Assembly: GCA_905182565.1 (NCBI GenBank)
Contig: CAJJCB010000012.1
Coordinates: 1 to 64,000 of the forward strand
Direction: 5' to 3'
DNA from: Acidimicrobiaceae bacterium
GTDB taxonomy: Bacteria > Actinomycetota > Acidimicrobiia > Acidimicrobiales > Poriferisodalaceae
Length of the DNA stretch: 64,000 nucleotides
Below, piece after piece: positions 45,850 to 55,918 of the stretch. Each line of letters begins with the position of its first letter. Position 1 is the first letter of the stretch. The notes beneath the pieces are model-generated. The model was not told the origin of the DNA. It saw only the letters and a list, made by a program, of their open reading frames with translations, and did not search any database. The position numbers and the translations under genes were made by a program.

Positions 45850-48023
45850 ACATAATCCCCGATTTTTCTCGAATCCCTCTGGAGCTCGACCAAATACCCA
45901 CATTCGATTCTGAAAGTGCAGGCAGCGAGGGCTCTGAAGGAGGAGCAACCGAAGTAGATAACTTGCCTCTAGAGACCCCAGAAGGAATAAGTATTAAATC
46001 GCTCTACACATCCGAAGATCTGGGCGATAGCAGTGACAGACATAGTTATCCAGGTTTCGCTCCGTATCTGCGCGGACCATATCCAACTATGTACACGAAC
46101 CAGCCATGGACTATCCGTCAGTACGCAGGATTCTCTACCGCCGAAGATTCAAATGCGTTCTACCGACGCAACCTTGCCGCTGGACAAAAAGGCCTTTCCG
46201 TTGCCTTCGATCTCCCCACTCACCGTGGCTACGACTCAGACCACGAGCGTGTCATAGGAGATGTTGGCATGGCTGGTGTTGCTATTGACTCGATATACGA
46301 TATGCGTACCTTGTTTGATGGAATACCTCTCGATCAAATGAGTGTTTCAATGACCATGAATGGGGCAGTTCTTCCGATCCTCGCTTTATACGTTGTCGCT
46401 GCTGAAGAACAGGGGGTGGCTCCCGAGAAACTGGCTGGAACTATTCAAAATGATGTTCTCAAAGAATTCATGGTGCGAAACACCTACATCTATCCGCCTC
46501 AGCCATCGATGCGTATTATCGGGGACATTTTTGAATTTACCAGTCGCTACATGCCCCGGTTCAATTCGATTTCAATTTCTGGTTACCATATGCAAGAAGC
46601 TGGAGCGACTGCCGACCTTGAGCTGGGCTATACCCTTGCTGATGGCCTTGAGTATCTTCGGACCGGACAAGCAGCCGGGCTTGGCATAGATGATTTTGCA
46701 CCACGATTAAGTTTTTTTTGGGCAACCGGAATGAATTTTTTTATGGAAGTTGCAAAACTACGCGCAGCCAGGATCCTGTGGGCTCGATTAGTTAGCGACT
46801 TCAATCCCCAAAACGAGAAATCAAAGTCATTACGCACACATACCCAGACGTCTGGCTGGAGTTTGACGGCGCAAGATGTATACAACAATGTTGTTCGAAC
46901 ATGTGTAGAAGCCATGGCAGCGACTCAAGGCCACACTCAAAGTCTTCATACCAACGCATTCGATGAAGCGTTAGCTCTACCGACTGACTTCAGTGCCCGA
47001 ATCGCACGAAACACACAGTTGTTTCTACAACAAGAATCTGGAACTACAAAAACAATTGATCCTTGGGGTGGGAGCTACTTTATAGAAAGCCTTACCCAAG
47101 ATTTAGCAAACAAAGCATGGAACCATATTCAGGAAATTGAGAATATGGGCGGCATGGCTAAGGCCATAGAGGCCGGGATTCCCAAAATGCGTATTGAAGA
47201 AGCAGCTGCGAGAACCCAAGCGCGCATTGATTCAGGAAAGCAGGTAGTGGTCGGCGTAAACAAATATCAATTAGATGTAGAAGACAAAGTAGACGTACTG
47301 AGAATCGATAATGCTGAGGTTCGAACTGCTCAACTTGCGAAACTAAAACGATTAAAAAACGAACGCACTCAATCAGAAGTAACACGTGCTTTAGATGCGC
47401 TGACTGACGCAGCCAAAAATGAAACCGGGAACCTTCTTGGTCTTGCGATAGATGCCGCTAGAGCAAAAGCAACTGTAGGTGAAATTAGTCTTGCATTAGA
47501 AATAGCCTATGGCCGCCACACCGCTCAGATTAGATCGATTTCCGGGGTGTACAATAAGGAGGTGGGTGAGCAAAGCAAAGACATAAAAGAAGTCATGGAC
47601 AAAGTTGATGCTTTCGCCGCTGAAGAAGGCCGCCGGCCAAGAATACTTATCGCGAAAATGGGACAAGACGGACATGATCGAGGCCAAAAAGTTATTGCAA
47701 CAGCGTTTGCTGACCTTGGCTTTGACGTAGACATCGGCCCGTTATTCTCCACCCCTGAAGAAGCCGCCCGACAAGCAGTAGAAAACGATGTACACATTGT
47801 TGGTGCTTCTTCCCTAGCGGCAGGTCACCTAACTTTGATTCCTGCTTTGCGCAATGCTCTCGCTGAGCAAGGGAGAAGTGACATTATGATCGTCGTAGGC
47901 GGAGTGATTCCAGAGCAAGACTTCGAGGCGCTAAAAGAAGCAGGGGCATCAGCAATATTCCCACCGGGAACAGTTATCTCCGATGCTGCAGGAGAACTGC
48001 TGGTTCAGTTACAAACTCAGTAG
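45846..48023 (+). CDS. mutB: methylmalonyl-CoA mutase large (alpha) subunit MutB
   Basis: The catalytic B12-dependent subunit, 725 residues, converting (R)-methylmalonyl-CoA to succinyl-CoA. [20 protein letters not shown] and [20 protein letters not shown] lie in the barrel. [20 protein letters not shown] and the cobalamin motif [14 protein letters not shown] are present with the ligand His in DxHxxG. With mutA and meaB it makes a propionyl-CoA assimilation or degradation branch. No cobalamin riboswitch precedes the pair. Confidence 0.97.
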   Translation: MNIIPDFSRIPLELDQIPTFDSESAGSEGSEGGATEVDNLPLETPEGISIKSLYTSEDLGDSSDRHSYPGFAPYLRGPYPTMYTNQPWTIRQYAGFSTAEDSNAFYRRNLAAGQKGLSVAFDLPTHRGYDSDHERVIGDVGMAGVAIDSIYDMRTLFDGIPLDQMSVSMTMNGAVLPILALYVVAAEEQGVAPEKLAGTIQNDVLKEFMVRNTYIYPPQPSMRIIGDIFEFTSRYMPRFNSISISGYHMQEAGATADLELGYTLADGLEYLRTGQAAGLGIDDFAPRLSFFWATGMNFFMEVAKLRAARILWARLVSDFNPQNEKSKSLRTHTQTSGWSLTAQDVYNNVVRTCVEAMAATQGHTQSLHTNAFDEALALPTDFSARIARNTQLFLQQESGTTKTIDPWGGSYFIESLTQDLANKAWNHIQEIENMGGMAKAIEAGIPKMRIEEAAARTQARIDSGKQVVVGVNKYQLDVEDKVDVLRIDNAEVRTAQLAKLKRLKNERTQSEVTRALDALTDAAKNETGNLLGLAIDAARAKATVGEISLALEIAYGRHTAQIRSISGVYNKEVGEQSKDIKEVMDKVDAFAAEEGRRPRILIAKMGQDGHDRGQKVIATAFADLGFDVDIGPLFSTPEEAARQAVENDVHIVGASSLAAGHLTLIPALRNALAEQGRSDIMIVVGGVIPEQDFEALKEAGASAIFPPGTVISDAAGELLVQLQTQ

Positions 48024-48042
48024 CCAAAGAGGCTGCTAGCTA

Positions 48043-48076
48043 ATGCTGAATCACAGCATCAATAACGTTTTTTTTG
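48043..48076 (+). terminator. possible terminator after mutB
   Basis: ATGCTG (48043-48048) pairs with CAGCAT (48054-48059) around an AATCA loop, and a run of eight T residues begins at 48069. The ten-base gap between hairpin and T run is longer than usual, and it overlaps the end of the convergent membrane-protein gene. Confidence 0.35.
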
Positions 48077-48613
48077 ATTATTGCTTATTTTTTTCTTCGC
48101 ACGATTAGCGCGATAAGCAGAAGAAGGTGTTTTCTTAGTAGTTCCGCGTCCTAGCGTTTCATCAGCTGCATGCAATTTTACGTGGTACCGCTTGTGTACC
48201 CAAAGTTTTTCATTTCCGATCAGAATGTGTGACCAAAACTGATTACCTACTTCAAATTTTCGTGTCCGTGGAAATCGATTAATCAGCTCTACCGGCTTGG
48301 CTGGTCTCCAACCTCTAGTGCGTAAAAGCAGAACATCATCAGCACTGATAACGATTAAGCGATAACGAGCCGTGGAAAGAACGGCAATGACGAGCGTGAC
48401 TACAACGAATAACGCTACGCCTTGGACCCAGGACCGGTCGTCGATGAACACAACTACACCCAGGACTACTACAGCAAATGCCAGCATCGTAAACGGGTGC
48501 AAGCCTCCTTGAGCTGGGAGTATCCACTTGGCCTCCTCTTCAGGCTCAAGGAACTCGTCAACAGGGTGCACACGGTTAGAACCTCGTTGCAGTAAACGAC
48601 TTGTTATTCCCAT
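48059..48613 (-). CDS. membrane protein with PH-like (bPH2) domain
   Basis: A 184-residue protein with two adjacent hydrophobic segments (about 40-75: TMLAFAVVVLGVVVF and VQGVALFVVVTLVIAVL). A beta-rich part follows, TARYRLIVISADDVLLLRTR and LINRFPRTRKFEVGNQFW, resembling bacterial PH domains. A Lys/Arg-rich tail ends it. The function is unknown. It is convergent with mutB and divergent from meaB. Confidence 0.72.
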   Translation of the reverse strand: MGITSRLLQRGSNRVHPVDEFLEPEEEAKWILPAQGGLHPFTMLAFAVVVLGVVVFIDDRSWVQGVALFVVVTLVIAVLSTARYRLIVISADDVLLLRTRGWRPAKPVELINRFPRTRKFEVGNQFWSHILIGNEKLWVHKRYHVKLHAADETLGRGTTKKTPSSAYRANRAKKKISNNQKKRY

Positions 48614-48759
48614 TCGCTATAACCCTAGACCTCTCTGTGTCTCTAATTTAGTCTAAAAGCATGGCTACCAATTAATTAGCTTGAGACTAGTACTTGAGTT
48701 TTCTCGAAATGCAATCACACGAATAAGGGCTAAGACAATTGCGCTGTACAGTTTAAGAT

Positions 48760-49746
48760 GTGGCTTCTGTCCCTTCTATTTCCCAGCTAGCTGAAGGAAT
48801 CCAGTCAGCTGATCGTGCCTCCATAGGTCGTGCTATCACACTGATTGAAAGTTACCGGCCGGATCACCGCGCTCTCTCTCAGGAACTATTAACTCAACTT
48901 TTGCCTTTCGCCGGAAAAGCTCACAGAGTTGGGATCACGGGTGTCCCTGGAGTCGGAAAAAGTACGTTCATTGAGAACCTCGGCACAAAGCTTGTCGAAG
49001 ATGACCACAAAGTAGCTGTTTTAGCAGTCGACCCGTCGTCAAGCCGGACTGGCGGCTCAATTCTGGGAGACAAAACACGGATGGCAACGTTAGCGAACCA
49101 TCCTGCAGCTTTCATACGCCCATCTCCAACTTCTGGCGAGCTTGGCGGTGTAAATCGTATGACTCGAGAAACTATGTTGATATGCGAAGCAGCTGGATTT
49201 GATGTCGTCCTGGTCGAAACTGTTGGTGTCGGGCAGTCGGAAACTGTGGTGGCTGACATGGTTGACTTTTTCTTAGTCTTGATGCTTCACGGGGCTGGTG
49301 ATGAGCTTCAGGGCATCAAAAAGGGAATACTCGAGCTAGCAGACATGGTGGCTATCAATAAGGCTGACGGAGAGAACGCTCAGAAGGCTGCTGTAGCGGC
49401 CAAAGAGTATGAAATGGCCCTACACCTAATGGCGCCCACTTCTGATCTCTGGACGGCTCCTGTCGTCACGTGCGCCGGCCTCACCGGCGAAGGCATCTCG
49501 GAGCTTTGGGCCAAAATCATGAACCATAAAAATATCTTTTCCGAAGCTGGGGCGACAACGCTTAGAAGAGAAGAGCAGCGAGTTAGGTGGATGTGGGCAA
49601 TGCTCGACGACCGACTCGTGGACGCTCTAAGAAGTCATGAACGAGTCCGGGAACTTCTTCCTGTCCTAGAAGCACAGGTACGCTCAGAGCAAACTACTCC
49701 TGTAGCAGCAGTCGATCATCTGATAAGCACATTCTTGGAGAGCTAA
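48760..49746 (+). CDS. meaB: methylmalonyl-CoA mutase chaperone GTPase MeaB (ArgK)
   Basis: A 328-residue SIMIBI-class G3E-type GTPase. The Walker A is GVPGVGKST, followed by VLAVDPSSSRTGGSILGDKT and RPSPTSGELGGVNRMTRETM, VLVETVGVGQSETVVADMVD and the base motif INKADG. It protects and reloads adenosylcobalamin on MutB. The start is GTG 48760. It lies on the same strand as mutAB but is separated from it by an opposite-strand gene. Confidence 0.96.
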   Translation: MASVPSISQLAEGIQSADRASIGRAITLIESYRPDHRALSQELLTQLLPFAGKAHRVGITGVPGVGKSTFIENLGTKLVEDDHKVAVLAVDPSSSRTGGSILGDKTRMATLANHPAAFIRPSPTSGELGGVNRMTRETMLICEAAGFDVVLVETVGVGQSETVVADMVDFFLVLMLHGAGDELQGIKKGILELADMVAINKADGENAQKAAVAAKEYEMALHLMAPTSDLWTAPVVTCAGLTGEGISELWAKIMNHKNIFSEAGATTLRREEQRVRWMWAMLDDRLVDALRSHERVRELLPVLEAQVRSEQTTPVAAVDHLISTFLES

Positions 49747-49767
49747 ACGCTTAGCTGAAGACTGAGC

Positions 49768-50856
49768 CTAGAAGGATTCATCAAATGCGACGCTTCCTTC
49801 AACACCGACTTGGTAAGCAGAAACTGGTCTTTCAAAGAAATTAGTGAGCTCTTGAACATCTTGCAGTTCCATGAAATCAAAAGGATTTTTCGATCCATAT
49901 CTAATTGGCATACCAAGCATTTTTAAGCGTTGATCTGCCACGAATTCTAAATAAGTTCTGGTGTCTTTAGCAGACATGCCTGCAACGCCACCAGACAGAA
50001 CGTCCACTGCGAACTGCGCCTCTACATCAATGGCTTCTTCAAGCATTTCCACTACCCGCTCAGCCAAATCTTGATCAAACAATTCTGGCTCTTCTTTACG
50101 AATAGTCTCCACTACGGTAAATGCAAAGTTCATATGGCATGACTCATCGCGAAAGACCCAGTTAGTCCCCGCAGCTAGACCATTCAGGTAGCCTTTACTT
50201 CTCAAAAAATACACATACGCAAATGCTGCGAAGAAAAATAGACCCTCGATGCACGCAGCGAAACAAATCAAATTGAGTAGAAACTTTTTCCGATCTTCTA
50301 CAGTGCGAAGCTCATTAAGTTCGGAAATACTTCCCATCCATTTAAAACAAAATTCTGCTTTGCGGCGTATCGATGGAATATTTTCGACCGCAGCGAATGC
50401 TTCAGCGCGTTCATCTACATCAGGTATGTAGCTATCAAGGAGCGTCAGATAGAATTGCACGTGCAAAGCTTCTTCATAGAGCTGGCGACTCAGGTACATC
50501 CGAGCTTCTGGACTGTTAATGTGCTGATAGAGGTTGAGTACCAAGTTATTCGAAACGATCGAATCTCCAGTAGCGAAAAAAGCAACCAGCCGGTTAATTA
50601 AATGACGTTCCGATGGGAGTAATTTCCGATCTAAATCCACTATGTCATCAGAAAAATCAATCTCTTCAACGGTCCATGTGTTCTTGATCGCATCCCTGTA
50701 CATGTCGTAGAAAACCGGGTATCGCATTGGCCTAAGCGTAAGGTTGAAACCGGGATCTAGAATCTTTTGGTTTTGGGTTTCCGCGGCTGGAACCCTTGCA
50801 TCAAATTGGTCGTTGTGATGTTCCGTATATAGATCGTTTTGCTCAGCAAATGCCAT
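49768..50856 (-). CDS. nrdB: ribonucleotide reductase class I small (beta) subunit
   Basis: The 362-residue radical-generating subunit of class I ribonucleotide reductase. LVAFFATGDSIVSNN carries the first ligand Asp, YEEALHVQFYLTLL holds Glu, His and, four residues later, a Tyr at the radical position. LFFFAAFAYVYFL with the preceding Glu and FRDESCHMNFAF (Glu, His) complete the metal site. The Tyr suggests a stable tyrosyl radical (class Ia/Ib). The metal cannot be read from sequence. It is 54 bases downstream of nrdA on the same strand. Confidence 0.94.
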   Translation of the reverse strand: MAFAEQNDLYTEHHNDQFDARVPAAETQNQKILDPGFNLTLRPMRYPVFYDMYRDAIKNTWTVEEIDFSDDIVDLDRKLLPSERHLINRLVAFFATGDSIVSNNLVLNLYQHINSPEARMYLSRQLYEEALHVQFYLTLLDSYIPDVDERAEAFAAVENIPSIRRKAEFCFKWMGSISELNELRTVEDRKKFLLNLICFAACIEGLFFFAAFAYVYFLRSKGYLNGLAAGTNWVFRDESCHMNFAFTVVETIRKEEPELFDQDLAERVVEMLEEAIDVEAQFAVDVLSGGVAGMSAKDTRTYLEFVADQRLKMLGMPIRYGSKNPFDFMELQDVQELTNFFERPVSAYQVGVEGSVAFDESF

Positions 50857-50910
50857 TTAATATCTATTTCCTAGCGGTCTTAAGTTGGTTGTTATTCATA
50901 ACTCGTAGAA

Positions 50911-53316
50911 CTAATCGCATGCTTCACACGATTCTGGGTTCTCTAGAGAGCAAGCTAGCGCTTCCTCATCAGTAAATGTCTGTGGCGGGTTAATCACTGT
51001 ATTATCGGTTCCCTCATCAGAATTAGTTTGATTTATGCGCGTTGCTGGCCGTGACCGAAGGTAATAGGTGGTCTTCAGGCCGACCTTCCAAGCGTGCATG
51101 TACATAGAGGAAAGTTTTCCAATGCTTGGACTCTCCATGAACAAATTAAGAGATTGACTCTGGTCGATATATGGCCCTCTTTGCGCAGCCAGATCTATCA
51201 GAGAGCGTTGCGGAATTTCCCAAGCAGTCCGATATATGGCCCTGAGGTCTTCAGAGATCTCTGTTATCCCTTGAATTGACCCCTCCGCTCTTTTAATGCG
51301 AGCAGCCATCTCTTCATCCCAAAGACCTTGACTCTGAAGATCGCGCACTAAGTATCGATTAATTTGGAGAAACTCACCAGACAATGTTTCCCGTTTGAAA
51401 AGGTTAGAGACCTGAGGCTCTATACATTCGTAACATCCAGCTATAGAAGCAATGGTTGCCGTTGGAGCAATTGCGATCGTTAGTGAATTTCGAAGTCCGT
51501 GTTGGCTAATTCGATCTTTCAGCGTAGCCCACTTGGAAACGTCTGTAGGTTCGACGCCCCACAAGTCGAATTGCAAATCGCCTAAAGCGGCTCGAGTCTC
51601 ATCGAAACCTTCATGAGCTCCGTGCTCTTGCGCCAAATCACAACTTGCTGACAACGCCCAGTAGTAGATCTCTTCACTAATTCGAGTCGATAGTTCAAGA
51701 GCTTCCGGCCCATCAAAAGTCATACCAAGCTGAAAGAACACGTCTTGAAGGCCCATGAGACCTAAACCGACAGGGCGCCATTTACTGTTCGATTTACCCG
51801 CCTCTGAAGTCGGGTAAAAGTTAATGTCAATGACTCTGTCCAAGAACGGAACAGCTGTTCTTACCACTTCACCTAAACGGCCAAAATCAAACTCGCCGTT
51901 TCGGACGAGCCTTCCCAAATTAACCGATCCGAGGTTACAAACCGCTGTTTCATCTTGGCTCGTAACTTCAAGAATTTCGGTACACAGATTAGAGAGGTGA
52001 ACAACGTTTCCGTCTTTGCCCGTTTGATTGCATTTAAGATTAGAGGAGTCTTTAAACGTGACCCAGCCGTTACCAGTTTGAGCCAAGGTTCTCATCATCC
52101 GTGAATACAACTGTCGAGCGGGAACCTGCTTGTCGAAGAGCCCCGCTTGTTCAGCACCTAAGTAAGCCTGGCGAAAATCATCGCCATACAAATCTGTAAG
52201 ATGTGGCACTACCTTGGGATCAAAGAGTGACCACTGCCAGTCGTTCTCAACTCTTTCCATGAATAAATCTGGGATCCAATTAGCTAAATTCAGATTGTGC
52301 GCTCGTCGCGACGAGTCGCCAGTGTTGTCTTTCATTTCTAGAAAATCTTCAACGTCTGAGTGCCATGACTCTAAGTAGACGCAAGCAGCTCCTTTTCGAC
52401 GGCCACCTTGGTTAACTGCTGCAACAGAAGAATCAAGGGTTTTTAGCCAAGGCACGATTCCGTTTGACAATCCATTTGTGCCCTCGATAAGCGAACCCTT
52501 AGCCCGTACCCGATGCCAAGCAACACCTATTCCGCCTGCGAATTTTGAGAGCTTTGCAACATCGGTGTATCTCTTGTATATGCCCTCCAAAGAATCTTCT
52601 GGACTATCCAGAAGATAACAAGAAGACATCTGAGGGTGTTTAGTTCCGGAGTTAAACAAAGTCGGGCTTGAAGTTAGATATTCCAGACTCGACATTAAGT
52701 CATACAGAGTTATCGCTTCTTCAGCCGATTGGGCCAAGCCGCACGAAACACGTAACATGAAATACTGCGGTGTTTCGATTACTGACCTTTTGATGGGATG
52801 CCTAAGTAGGTAGCGGTCGTAAACGGTTCTCAAACCAAAAAATTCAAACAAATTATTTCTATCGGCCGCTACTGCATCGTTAAGTTTGCGTGCGTTTTCA
52901 CGAACGAAATTCAAGACATCGCCGTTTATCAGTCCGCAATCGAATCCAAGCTCTATTGACTGACTGAACGAGTACACATTCTCGTTTTGAACTTCTTTAT
53001 CTACGAAAGTTCCAAGCAAGCGAGCTGCTAGGAGAGAATAGTTAGGTTCCTCGATGATTAAAGCTGCCGCAGTACGAATTGAAAGCTCATCAAGTTCTGT
53101 TGTTGTAGCGCCGTCGTGTAAACCTGAAATAGTTCGAGTCGCTATACGCAACGGGTCTACTCCAGCAAGGCCTGTTGCGCAGCGTTCAACAGCGCGAACT
53201 ATCTTATTAACATCCACAGGCTGCAACGATTTATCACGCTTCTGAACGCGCATCGCTGAGCCGGAGCTCGAGCTATCACTTAGATTACTTGCTGTTTCTT
53301 CTTCAGTTACCGCCAC
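50911..53316 (-). CDS. nrdA: ribonucleotide reductase class I large (alpha) subunit
   Basis: Catalytic subunit, 801 residues, making deoxynucleotides. An N-terminal ATP-cone (about 21-110; VDVNKIVRAVERCATGLAGV) suggests allosteric control of overall activity. MSSCYLLDSPEDSLEGIY carries the first active-site Cys, NLCTEILEV the thiyl Cys and Glu, AVCNLGSVNLGRL the partner Cys, and the C-terminus ends in CEACD, the thioredoxin-reducible pair. The start is GTG 53316 with GAGGA seven bases upstream. A perfect inverted repeat lies about 56 bases upstream. Confidence 0.96.
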   Translation of the reverse strand: MAVTEEETASNLSDSSSSGSAMRVQKRDKSLQPVDVNKIVRAVERCATGLAGVDPLRIATRTISGLHDGATTTELDELSIRTAAALIIEEPNYSLLAARLLGTFVDKEVQNENVYSFSQSIELGFDCGLINGDVLNFVRENARKLNDAVAADRNNLFEFFGLRTVYDRYLLRHPIKRSVIETPQYFMLRVSCGLAQSAEEAITLYDLMSSLEYLTSSPTLFNSGTKHPQMSSCYLLDSPEDSLEGIYKRYTDVAKLSKFAGGIGVAWHRVRAKGSLIEGTNGLSNGIVPWLKTLDSSVAAVNQGGRRKGAACVYLESWHSDVEDFLEMKDNTGDSSRRAHNLNLANWIPDLFMERVENDWQWSLFDPKVVPHLTDLYGDDFRQAYLGAEQAGLFDKQVPARQLYSRMMRTLAQTGNGWVTFKDSSNLKCNQTGKDGNVVHLSNLCTEILEVTSQDETAVCNLGSVNLGRLVRNGEFDFGRLGEVVRTAVPFLDRVIDINFYPTSEAGKSNSKWRPVGLGLMGLQDVFFQLGMTFDGPEALELSTRISEEIYYWALSASCDLAQEHGAHEGFDETRAALGDLQFDLWGVEPTDVSKWATLKDRISQHGLRNSLTIAIAPTATIASIAGCYECIEPQVSNLFKRETLSGEFLQINRYLVRDLQSQGLWDEEMAARIKRAEGSIQGITEISEDLRAIYRTAWEIPQRSLIDLAAQRGPYIDQSQSLNLFMESPSIGKLSSMYMHAWKVGLKTTYYLRSRPATRINQTNSDEGTDNTVINPPQTFTDEEALACSLENPESCEACD

Positions 53317-53371
53317 GCTTCGTCCTCAGAACATCAACACCATTAGCCACGACATTGACGACCTCCTAGAA

Positions 53372-53393
53372 ACTGACCAAATATCTGGTCAGT
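53372..53393. promoter_or_regulatory. perfect inverted repeat upstream of nrdA
   Basis: ACTGACCA (53372-53379) and TGGTCAGT (53386-53393) are perfect reverse complements separated by six bases. The 22-base dyad lies between the divergent nrdA and reductase genes, 56 bases from the nrdA start. The layout is that of a TetR-type operator. It does not match the NrdR box as I recall it. A second short palindrome, ACAACGTTGT, is at about 53438-53447. Confidence 0.5.
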
Positions 53394-53589
53394 AAACCGT
53401 CAACATTCCTGGACTAATGATTACAGCCTTGTAGTTACAACGTTGTCAAGCATGTGTACAGGTCGCGAGGAGCTAGTTCAAGGAACTTTTAACTTTCTTT
53501 TCAATTATCACAACTCAGACAATATTTTTTGAACCACTTAGAGTAGTCGAAAATCTTCTCATGAGAGACAAGCACTAGTATTGACAAAC

Positions 53590-54807
53590 ATGACAAACGA
53601 TATCCGCCGGATTCTCGTCGTTGGCGCTTCACTAGCTGGCGCTAGAGCGGCACAAAATTTACGCGTAGAAGGTTTCGAAGGAGAACTAACTCTTATAGGT
53701 TCTGAGTCACACCTACCGTACGACAGACCTCCCCTTTCGAAAGGAATACTTAGTGGGGAGACCGTCGCCGAAAACTTGACCTTGAACCCCGCCTCAACTT
53801 ATGCAGCCGCTTCGATTGAGTTGCTCCTTGGTGAACCAGCCTCACAGTTAGATACAGCTAAACAAATTCTCACTGTAGGTGGTGAGCAATTAAACTACGA
53901 TGCTTTGATAATTGCTACCGGAGCCACCCCAAGAAAACTTTCAGGAATACCTCAAATAAGCGGCGTGGAGGTGCTTCGAACCATCGACGACGCGCTAGCT
54001 ATTAGATCTCGACTCAAGAAAGACGCTCGAGTCATCGTAATCGGAGCTGGCTTCATAGGATCGGAAGTGGCTTCCTCCGCTGCAAGCCAAGGATGCCATA
54101 CCACGGTCGTGGAAGCAGCCGGGACACCGCTTACTCGTGGGCTTGGGGCTCAGATGGGCAAAATCTGTGGCGATCTGCACTCAGCGAACCAGGTCACACT
54201 GTTGACGGGGACAACAGTTCAACGCGTAATCGGTAACGAACAAGTTGAAGCGGTGCTTTTGAGCAATGGGCTTACGTTGCCTGCAGATCTAGTAGTGGTC
54301 GGTATCGGTGTCGAACCATGCACTAACTGGCTAGCCAATTCAGGTTTAGAAATATCCGATGGAATCGTTTGCAACCCGTACTTGAATGCAGGTGCACCCG
54401 GAGTCTACGCAATCGGTGATGTCGCTAAGGTTCCTAATCAATGGATAGGGCCAGAACCGAAAAGGTTTGAACATTGGACTGCTGCTACAGAACAAGCCAT
54501 GCTCGTAGCCAAAAATTTACTCAATCCTGACTCAGCTAAGCCATACAATTCGGTTCCGTTCGTGTGGTCAGACCAATATGGTAGCCGTATTCAAATCGCA
54601 GGAAATCCAGAAGGCACTAATCAGGCACAAGTCCTAGTTGGCTCGACTGCAAGCAATTCTTTTGTAGCTGGCTACCGCAGTTCTGAACGCCTTACAGGAG
54701 TAATGGCATTAAATAGCATTAAGCCGTTTGTTCAGTACCGACGGCTACTTATGAACCATGGTTCTTGGGCTGACGCTACTGAATTGGCAAAAAGCATGAA
54801 CGAATAA
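53590..54807 (+). CDS. FAD-dependent ferredoxin/rubredoxin reductase
   Basis: A 405-residue pyridine nucleotide-disulfide reductase-type flavoprotein without redox Cys. GASLAGARAAQNLRVEGFEG is the FAD fold, LPYDRPPLSKGILSGE is the BphA4/rubredoxin-reductase signature, RVIVIGAGFIGSEVASSAAS the NAD fold, and a C-terminal reductase domain (FVWSDQYGSRIQIAG) is present. It could pass electrons to the P450 at 1.7-2.9 kb through a ferredoxin not found here. The start is ATG 53590; TTG 53581 is an alternative. Confidence 0.9.
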   Translation: MTNDIRRILVVGASLAGARAAQNLRVEGFEGELTLIGSESHLPYDRPPLSKGILSGETVAENLTLNPASTYAAASIELLLGEPASQLDTAKQILTVGGEQLNYDALIIATGATPRKLSGIPQISGVEVLRTIDDALAIRSRLKKDARVIVIGAGFIGSEVASSAASQGCHTTVVEAAGTPLTRGLGAQMGKICGDLHSANQVTLLTGTTVQRVIGNEQVEAVLLSNGLTLPADLVVVGIGVEPCTNWLANSGLEISDGIVCNPYLNAGAPGVYAIGDVAKVPNQWIGPEPKRFEHWTAATEQAMLVAKNLLNPDSAKPYNSVPFVWSDQYGSRIQIAGNPEGTNQAQVLVGSTASNSFVAGYRSSERLTGVMALNSIKPFVQYRRLLMNHGSWADATELAKSMNE

Positions 54808-54900
54808 CTCTATAAAGTAGTCTCCTGATGCTCAACGAATTCAGACGAAGACAACACCAACATTTCTGATAGCCAGCCAATAAAAGCGAGAGCTCATGTC

Positions 54901-55491
54901 ATGAATGCCTCAACCAAATACAATGCGCTTAGCGTCTTCTGCGGCTCATCAATCGGGAACAGCCCAACCTACAGCGCCCTTGCTTACGACTTAGGTCAAT
55001 GCCTAGCTAAAAATAAGGTCACTTTAGTTTTTGGTGGAAGCAACGTTGGCCTTATGGGGATTCTCTCTGACTCTGTGATCGAAGCGGGCGGTGAGGCAGT
55101 TGGGGTTTACCCATCCAACACATTCTCGATGGATGTTTCTCACAAAAAACTCTCTAAGCTCCACCTCGTAAACTCCATGCATGAACGCAAAGCATTGATG
55201 TACGAACTTTCCGATGGAGCCGTTGCCCTTCCCGGCGGTTTCGGAACCCTTGAAGAGTTGACTGAAACATTAACGTGGACGCAGATAGGCATTCATTCCT
55301 TACCAACTGCGTTGCTAGGCCCTCAAATTTTTTGGCAGTCGTTTGTTAAGTTTTTAGATGTCGCTCACACCGAGGGCTTCATCAGGGAACAATCGCGAGG
55401 TTTACTGAAGGTGGCTACCGATCCTCAAGATATTTTTAAGGTTCTTGACGACTCACTGGATCAGATCAACGCCAACATGCGAAATCGATAA
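54901..55491 (+). CDS. LOG-family protein (TIGR00730)
   Basis: A 196-residue Rossmann-fold protein. VFCGSSIGNSPTYSALAYDL and VFGGSNVGLMGILSDSVIEA are followed by the PGGxGTxxE motif in LPGGFGTLEELTETLTWTQI and MHERKALMYELSDG. The family hydrolyses cytokinin or purine nucleoside 5'-monophosphates to free base; a bacterial housekeeping role is likely. The gene ends 40 bases before the tRNA remnant. Confidence 0.9.
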   Translation: MNASTKYNALSVFCGSSIGNSPTYSALAYDLGQCLAKNKVTLVFGGSNVGLMGILSDSVIEAGGEAVGVYPSNTFSMDVSHKKLSKLHLVNSMHERKALMYELSDGAVALPGGFGTLEELTETLTWTQIGIHSLPTALLGPQIFWQSFVKFLDVAHTEGFIREQSRGLLKVATDPQDIFKVLDDSLDQINANMRNR

Positions 55492-55530
55492 CCATCGGTT
55501 GGGTTTGTGGACACTAAGTAGCCAGAAACG

Positions 55531-55580
55531 TCAGGCTGAGAGGATTTGAACCTCCGACCCCTTGTCCCCCAGTTAAGTGC
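55531..55580 (-). pseudogene. 3' half of a tRNA-Pro (putative att repeat)
   Basis: About 50 bases on the minus strand match the 3' half of the intact tRNA-Pro at 58.5 kb: anticodon loop (GGG anticodon), variable loop, T arm and acceptor 3' strand. By hand alignment 41 of 50 positions agree. The T stem differs but remains paired (GGAGG with CCTCT, coding strand). The D arm and 5' half are missing. Same orientation as the intact tRNA and placement at the far end of the segment fit an integration repeat. Confidence 0.6.
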
Positions 55581-55918
55581 AGGTTGTTCGTAGCTGTTCG
55601 CTGGTGTTCTTAAATCGCGCCAATTCAGGGGTGCGAACATCAGCGGATAGTGCTCTAGTGGGGGAACAACTTCACTTCCGCGTGAAGCTCTTCATGCCGT
55701 CACTGGCATGCATTGCTAGTAAAACTTGTATATCCAAGCTATCACCTCGGCCCATATCAAAGATTCCAGAGACAGCGTTGTAAACGCTGATTGCGACGGC
55801 ATGGCGATGCCCTCTGGCACAGGTTGGCAATTAATTGCGTAGTCCTTGCAGGCAGAGAGACACAGGCCGGTCCTTCGCATAGGAGTAGGGTTGCCATACC
55901 TCCTAAGAATGGACGTCA
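55581..55918. other. intergenic stretch without a convincing gene
   Basis: Between the tRNA remnant and the first lipoprotein gene no frame is convincing. Short open frames occur on the minus strand (about 50-65 codons) in two phases, without a recognisable family, start context or conserved motif. Decayed integrase or cargo is possible but unproven. Confidence 0.4.

Noticed and set aside
49741-49756. AGCTAA-ACGC-TTAGCT hairpin at the meaB stop as a terminator
   Set aside because: The stem is AT-rich and no T run follows on either strand.
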